From assembly GCA_004555725.1 (NCBI GenBank), contig SFHC01000005.1, positions 52,505 through 116,504 on the forward strand: 64,000 bases of DNA, read 5' to 3'. Shown here piece by piece: positions 60,602 to 64,000 of the stretch. The stretch is from [Eubacterium] saphenum. Its GTDB lineage: Bacteria > Bacillota > Clostridia > Peptostreptococcales > Anaerovoracaceae. The first letter of the stretch is position 1, and every line of letters begins with the position of its first letter. Under the pieces are notes generated by a model that was not told the origin of the DNA, made no database searches, and worked only from the letters and a program-made list of their open reading frames with translations. Both the position numbers and the translations under genes were made by a program.

Positions 60602-61822
60602 ATGTCGAGGACAAAAGAAAACCAGGCCAAGGGGATGCCGGAGGGCGTATGCCCGCATAATGAGATCTGCGGAGGATGCTGCTATCAGGGCGTCTCGTAT
60701 GAAGAACAGCTGAAGAATAAGGAGGGGGAGGCGCGAGGGTTTTTCCACGAATCCGGCGTGATCCCGGAAAAATTCGACGCGATCGAGGGATGTCCGGAAG
60801 AGTACCGGTATCAGTACAGAAACAAAATGGAATACACATTCGGTGACCTGGTGAAAGACGGGCCTCTTCAGCTCGGCATGCATAAAAAGCGCCAGTTTAT
60901 GTCGGTGGTGACGGTGGATCAGTGCCAGCTTGTCCATCCGGATTTTAACAAGATCCTGCGCTACACCCTGGATTTCTGTGAGGAGCGGGGATACAAGAAA
61001 TATCACAAGAAGCTCCACACTGGGCTCCTGCGGAATCTGATCATCCGCCGCGGCGTCCGGACGCATGAACTGCTCGTCAGCATCGTAACGTCAACAGAAT
61101 CTGAGTTCGATGCACAGAGCTGGAAAGACGGTCTGCTGGATCTTCCCCTGGAGAATACGATTGTCGGCATCTCCCAGACGCTGAACGATGTCCTCGCCGA
61201 CAAAGTCAGCTGTGATAAGCTGATCAATCTCTATGGCCGCGACTACTATATGGAGGAGATCTTTGGCCTGAAATTCCGGGTAAATCTGTTCTCCTTCTTC
61301 CAGACAAATGTAGAGGCCGTAGAGCGTCTGTACAGAGAAGCCATCGATCTGATCGATGATTTCCACGGTAAGCGCGTGTTCGATCTGTACTGCGGGACCG
61401 GCACCATCAGCCAGGTCATGGCAAAGGAAGCCGCTTCTGTTCTCGGCGTAGAAATCGTCCCGGAAAGCGTTGAAGCCGCAAAAGCAAACGCCGAGCTGAA
61501 CGGTCTCACGAACTGCGAGTTCCTCTGCGGAGACGTGTTTAAAGTCCTTGAGACCAGATCCGACAAGCCAGATGTCATCGTCGTTGACCCTCCGCGTGCC
61601 GGCATGAGCCCGGACGCCGTCAATAAAATCGCCGCCTACGGCGTTTCGCAGATCGTGTATATCAGCTGCAACCCCAAGACCCTTGCCCGCGATCTGTCCG
61701 GCTTCAAATACCTGGGATACGATGTGAAATACGTGAAGCCGTTTGATAACTTTCCGATGACGAAACATGTTGAGACGGTAGCATTGATGTCAAAGAAAAA
61801 AGATGAGGCCGGAACCTGCTGA
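60602..61822 (+). CDS. rlmD: 23S rRNA (uracil-C5)-methyltransferase, RlmD/RumA family
   Basis: SAM-dependent methylation of uracil-1939 (and perhaps 747) of 23S rRNA. 406 residues, about 50 shorter than usual. An iron-sulfur site (CPHNEICGGCCYQ) begins at residue 17, so the N-terminal TRAM RNA-binding domain of most relatives is absent. The C-terminal part has QTNVEAVERLY, FDLYCGTGTIS (SAM site), DPPRAGM and the catalytic Cys in VYISCNPKTLARDL. 42 bases after tgt, so probably in one transcript. The last third uses unusually C-ending codons. The exact target uracil cannot be told. Confidence 0.92.
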   Translation: MSRTKENQAKGMPEGVCPHNEICGGCCYQGVSYEEQLKNKEGEARGFFHESGVIPEKFDAIEGCPEEYRYQYRNKMEYTFGDLVKDGPLQLGMHKKRQFMSVVTVDQCQLVHPDFNKILRYTLDFCEERGYKKYHKKLHTGLLRNLIIRRGVRTHELLVSIVTSTESEFDAQSWKDGLLDLPLENTIVGISQTLNDVLADKVSCDKLINLYGRDYYMEEIFGLKFRVNLFSFFQTNVEAVERLYREAIDLIDDFHGKRVFDLYCGTGTISQVMAKEAASVLGVEIVPESVEAAKANAELNGLTNCEFLCGDVFKVLETRSDKPDVIVVDPPRAGMSPDAVNKIAAYGVSQIVYISCNPKTLARDLSGFKYLGYDVKYVKPFDNFPMTKHVETVALMSKKKDEAGTC

Positions 61823-62038
61823 AATCAGCGGGTTTCGGGAATCGTGGAAAATTTCAGCGTCCCCTGAACCTGAAATCTGGCCAAAAAACAGCACATAGGG
61901 AAGTTATCCAGGGCGTTTTTTACAGAGTTGTGTGTCGCGGTTAAATAATCGGGCAGGTTGTGGCTCGTGATTAGATGTAGGGTAGGGGATGGATGTTGGG
62001 GAAACAGATTCTACAAAGACGAAGAGACTGGTGAGGAT

Positions 62039-62713
62039 ATGATTGAGGATGAAGTCTTTAGGAAAAGAAGATTTGTGCCATCCAAGATGGATAGTTTTGG
62101 GTTTCAGAAATCCGGTGATCAGTATTGTTATGAAACAGATTTTATGAACGGAGAATTTCATGTAATCTTATCTGTTTCAAAAGAAGGCAATGTGACAAGT
62201 GAAGTGATTGATAAGATGAATAACGAAGAATATGTTCAACTCAGGTCAGAACATTTCAATGGAGCCTATGTGAACACTGTTCGTGATGCATACAGGCAAT
62301 TGCTTGAGCACATTGGAGATGCAGTCTGCAGGGAAGTTCTGTTTGCTTCAGAGCAGGCAAACAGAATCACGGAAATGATTTTGAATCAGTATGACGTAAA
62401 GCCGGATTTTCCATGGGAGGCAGCGCAGTACCAGTCATACGGAACTTTCAGGCATGCAGATACCAGAAAATGGTTTGCCCTTATCATGAATGTAAAAAGA
62501 GAAAAACTTCTTAAGGATAAAGATAGGACCACTGTTGATATAATAAATCTCAAAACGGATACATTGGAGAATGATATCAGCAAATATCCCGGAGTGGTAT
62601 TTCTGGGATACCATATGAATCATAAAACATGGATTTCGATTATGTTGAGTGATTATCTTGAGGATAGGATGATTATGGAATACGTCCAAAGAAGTTTCGA
62701 ACTTACAAAGTGA
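62039..62713 (+). CDS. MmcQ/YjbR-like protein (two-part)
   Basis: A 224-residue cytosolic protein. The C-terminal 100 residues (about 120-220) fit the MmcQ/YjbR double-wing fold: FPWEAAQYQSYGTFRHADTRKWFA, then VDIINLKTD and GYHMNHKTWISIMLSD. The N-terminal 110 residues (FGFQKSGDQYCYE, EEYVQLR, FNGAYVNTVRDAY) form a second conserved part often fused to it. The family is described as DNA-binding by fold only; function unknown. ATG 62039 (MIEDEVF) matches family starts. The gene is more AT-rich than its neighbours, which may mean transfer. Confidence 0.82.
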   Translation: MIEDEVFRKRRFVPSKMDSFGFQKSGDQYCYETDFMNGEFHVILSVSKEGNVTSEVIDKMNNEEYVQLRSEHFNGAYVNTVRDAYRQLLEHIGDAVCREVLFASEQANRITEMILNQYDVKPDFPWEAAQYQSYGTFRHADTRKWFALIMNVKREKLLKDKDRTTVDIINLKTDTLENDISKYPGVVFLGYHMNHKTWISIMLSDYLEDRMIMEYVQRSFELTK

Positions 62714-62736
62714 GATTCATTTCTGAAAGTCAACCG

Positions 62737-62772
62737 AGCAGGCACTCCAGAAGGGGGGCACCTGCTTTTTTA
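62737..62772 (+). terminator. Terminator of the YjbR-like gene
   Basis: AGCAGG/CCTGCT stem with an inner CTCC/GGGG pairing, followed by TTTTTTA. Confidence 0.75.
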
Positions 62773-62898
62773 TTCGGTGATGGTGATCTGCGGGCGCACC
62801 AAGTCAGAAATGATACCGGATGAACGACCGACGCTCAGTTGGGCCGTAACGGCAATATCATTCTTGTAAGGCTTCCACACTACCATCAGAGGCGAAAA
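62770..62898 (-). pseudogene. Possible gene remnant (C-terminal fragment), unidentified
   Basis: On the minus strand a short frame ending at 62770 encodes VVWKPYKNDIAVTAQLS, then a Gly/Ser and Leu/Val/Arg stretch, and ends in PQITITE. Its codon use looks like real coding sequence, but it has no RBS and an in-frame stop lies upstream near the arsR promoter. I do not recognise the family. It may be what is left of a gene displaced when the arsenic genes came in. Confidence 0.3.
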
Positions 62899-62917
62899 GA
62901 TTTTTAAACAATATTAC

Positions 62918-62955
62918 ATTCACACATTGACAACTGTGAATGCATTCGATATAAT
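62918..62955 (+). promoter_or_regulatory. arsR promoter and probable ArsR operator
   Basis: Perfect promoter TTGACA (62927-62932), 17-base spacer, TATAAT (62950-62955). The -35 lies inside an inverted repeat ATTCACA/TGTGAAT (62918-62924, 62935-62941), a likely site for the repressor encoded next. Confidence 0.8.
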
Positions 62956-62981
62956 ATGTACATCTCTCGGAGGTGAAAATC

Positions 62982-63302
62982 ATGGGATTCAGAGAAGACG
63001 TCAAAAAAATAAAGGCGCTCACAGATGAGAACCGCCTTGCGATCATGCTTGCTCTCCAGCATGGGGAGAAGTGCGGATGTGATCTGCTGGAGGAACTGAA
63101 TATCACACAGCCGACTCTTTCGCATCACATGAAGATCCTTGCGGACAGCGGACTTGTAGATTACTACAAAGAGGGAAAATGGATGCATTACTCCATCTCC
63201 GCAGACGGGGTCAGGGAGTTCCGGGACATGATCGGTTCCTACGCAAGATGTGACTGCGAAACGGACGAGAGCGTATCCTGCAGATGCAGGGAAAAGAAGT
63301 AA
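62982..63302 (+). CDS. arsR: ArsR-family metalloregulator
   Basis: Arsenite-responsive repressor of 106 residues. The winged helix runs over about 25-90, with GEKCGCDLLEEL placing a cysteine pair in the classic As(III)-binding helix and QPTLSHHMKILADSGLV as the recognition helix. Two more cysteine clusters, RCDC and SCRCREKK, end the protein and could add a metal ligand. ATG 62982 has GGAGGTG upstream. It heads an operon with acr3. Confidence 0.93.
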   Translation: MGFREDVKKIKALTDENRLAIMLALQHGEKCGCDLLEELNITQPTLSHHMKILADSGLVDYYKEGKWMHYSISADGVREFRDMIGSYARCDCETDESVSCRCREKK

Positions 63303-63318
63303 TCGATATCTATCATTC

Positions 63319-63344
63319 ATAGGCAGTCCTTTGGGATTGCCTAT
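63319..63344 (+). other. Hairpin between arsR and acr3
   Basis: An 11-base stem (ATAGGCAGTCC with GGATTGCCTAT, one G-U pair) around TTTG, followed by ATAAAA rather than a T-run. It may adjust the arsR to acr3 mRNA ratio. Confidence 0.5.
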
Positions 63345-63362
63345 ATAAAACCCATAAACATA

Positions 63363-63380
63363 GATACATTTCAATGTATC
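63363..63380. promoter_or_regulatory. Perfect palindrome upstream of acr3
   Basis: GATACATT-TC-AATGTATC, arms of eight bases, 21 bases before the acr3 ATG and just before its RBS. It could be a second repressor site or an RNA element hiding the RBS. Confidence 0.45.
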
Positions 63381-63400
63381 AAACTAACGGAGGCAACGTT

Positions 63401-64000
63401 ATGAACAATAAAAACAAAGGTATTAATACATTTCAGCGGTATCTTTCTGTGTGGGTACTGCTCTGCATGGCTATAGGAGTATTGATTGGGCATTTTGTCC
63501 CGGCCATTCCTGCCACACTCGGCAAATTTCAGATTTCCGGCATTTCGATTCCTATCGCTGTTCTCATCTGGGTCATGATATACCCTATGATGATGAAAGT
63601 AGATTTTCAGAGCGTAAAACAGATTGGGAAGAATCCAAAGGGACTTCTGGTCACATGGGTGACGAACTGGCTGATCAAGCCTTTCACTATGTATGGAATT
63701 GCTTACCTGTTTTTGTTTGTCATATTCAAAGCCTTCATATCACCGGGACTGGCGACAGAATACCTCGCCGGAGCTGTGCTTTTAGGAGCTGCTCCATGTA
63801 CAGCAATGGTGTTTGTGTGGAGTACACTTACAAAAGGGAACCCTGCTTATACGGTTGTGCAGGTGGCCACCAATGACCTTATTATTCTGGTGGCATTTGT
63901 TCCGATTGTAAAATTCCTTTTGGGTGTTTCCAATGTGGTTGTTCCCTACAGTACTCTGTTCGTCAGCATTTTTCTGTTCGTTGTGATTCCGCTTGTGGGC
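63401..64000 (+). CDS. acr3: Arsenite efflux transporter Acr3, N-terminal part (cut by window edge)
   Basis: Membrane exporter of arsenite, driven by the proton gradient. The first 200 codons are in the window without a stop. Five to six hydrophobic helices are seen, with the Acr3 marks VMIYPMMMKVDF, NWLIKPF and the conserved cysteine in GAAPCTAMVFVWSTL, followed by NPAYTVVQVATNDLIILV. ATG 63401 has ACGGAGG upstream. It lies 98 bases after arsR. Confidence 0.94.
   Translation, partial: MNNKNKGINTFQRYLSVWVLLCMAIGVLIGHFVPAIPATLGKFQISGISIPIAVLIWVMIYPMMMKVDFQSVKQIGKNPKGLLVTWVTNWLIKPFTMYGIAYLFLFVIFKAFISPGLATEYLAGAVLLGAAPCTAMVFVWSTLTKGNPAYTVVQVATNDLIILVAFVPIVKFLLGVSNVVVPYSTLFVSIFLFVVIPLVG

Noticed and set aside
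59852..61066. 404-codon frame on the minus strand
   Set aside because: It is antisense to tgt and rlmD, both certain genes, and shows no recognisable domain or RBS.
63451..63876. 141-codon plus-strand frame inside acr3
   Set aside because: acr3 in another frame runs through the whole region with a proper RBS and conserved Acr3 motifs.

Overview
The window is a stretch of bacterial chromosome of roughly even base composition with tightly packed genes. Its content points to an anaerobic Gram-positive member of the Bacillota, class Clostridia (Lachnospiraceae or a relative is my inference, not proven). The reasons are a glycyl-radical enzyme with its activase, a PASTA-domain Ser/Thr kinase with its PP2C phosphatase, a BceRSAB-type peptide-sensing module, AsnA, class A PBP with a long Asn/Gly tail, a DeoR-fruK-fruA fructose PTS, and the Firmicutes gene order priA-def-fmt-rsmB-prpC-prkC-rsgA-rpe. 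No tRNA, rRNA, insertion sequence, CRISPR array or replication origin was seen.

Layout. 1-7.5 kb: the end of a first proC, a Bax inhibitor-1 protein, an orphan ThrE small subunit, and a hydroxyproline operon read leftwards (hypE-hypD-proC) in which 4-hydroxyproline is dehydrated to pyrroline-5-carboxylate and reduced to proline; a TetR gene follows. 8-14.5 kb: a sugar cluster with an amylosucrase-like GH13 enzyme fused to a HAD phosphatase, a sucrose-type EIIBCA permease, and enzyme I (ptsI). 14.9-23.2 kb: two exported cell-wall proteins (NlpC/P60-like amidase with MBG repeats; SH3b-glucosaminidase), a DUF308 membrane protein, two radical SAM proteins and a nicotinamidase-like hydrolase. 23.5-35.1 kb: queH, asnA, then the translation and cell-wall-signalling cluster priA to rpe. 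35.4-41 kb: divergent class A PBP and comEC; comEC has an apparent single-base frameshift near its 3' end.

41-45 kb: fruR-fruK-fruA followed by ptsH (HPr). With ptsI at 12.8 kb this gives the general PTS proteins plus two sugar-specific permeases. 45-53.6 kb: an EamA transporter, holA, recN, argR, ruvC-ruvA-ruvB and queA, with a LexA-like box in the ruvC promoter and an ARG-like box over the argR promoter. 53.6-59.3 kb: a stand-alone HD (p)ppGpp-hydrolase-like protein and a complete Bce-type resistance module (response regulator, kinase, ABC ATPase, permease) with a matching operator. 59.4-64 kb: tgt, an rlmD-type methyltransferase, a YjbR-like protein and an arsR-acr3 operon that runs off the right edge. 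Three queuosine genes (queH, queA, tgt) are present but scattered.

The most unusual unit is the GH13-HAD/EIIBCA/EI cluster. It could couple phosphorylating sucrose uptake to dephosphorylation and alpha-glucan synthesis in one polypeptide; this is inference from domain content and needs biochemical proof.
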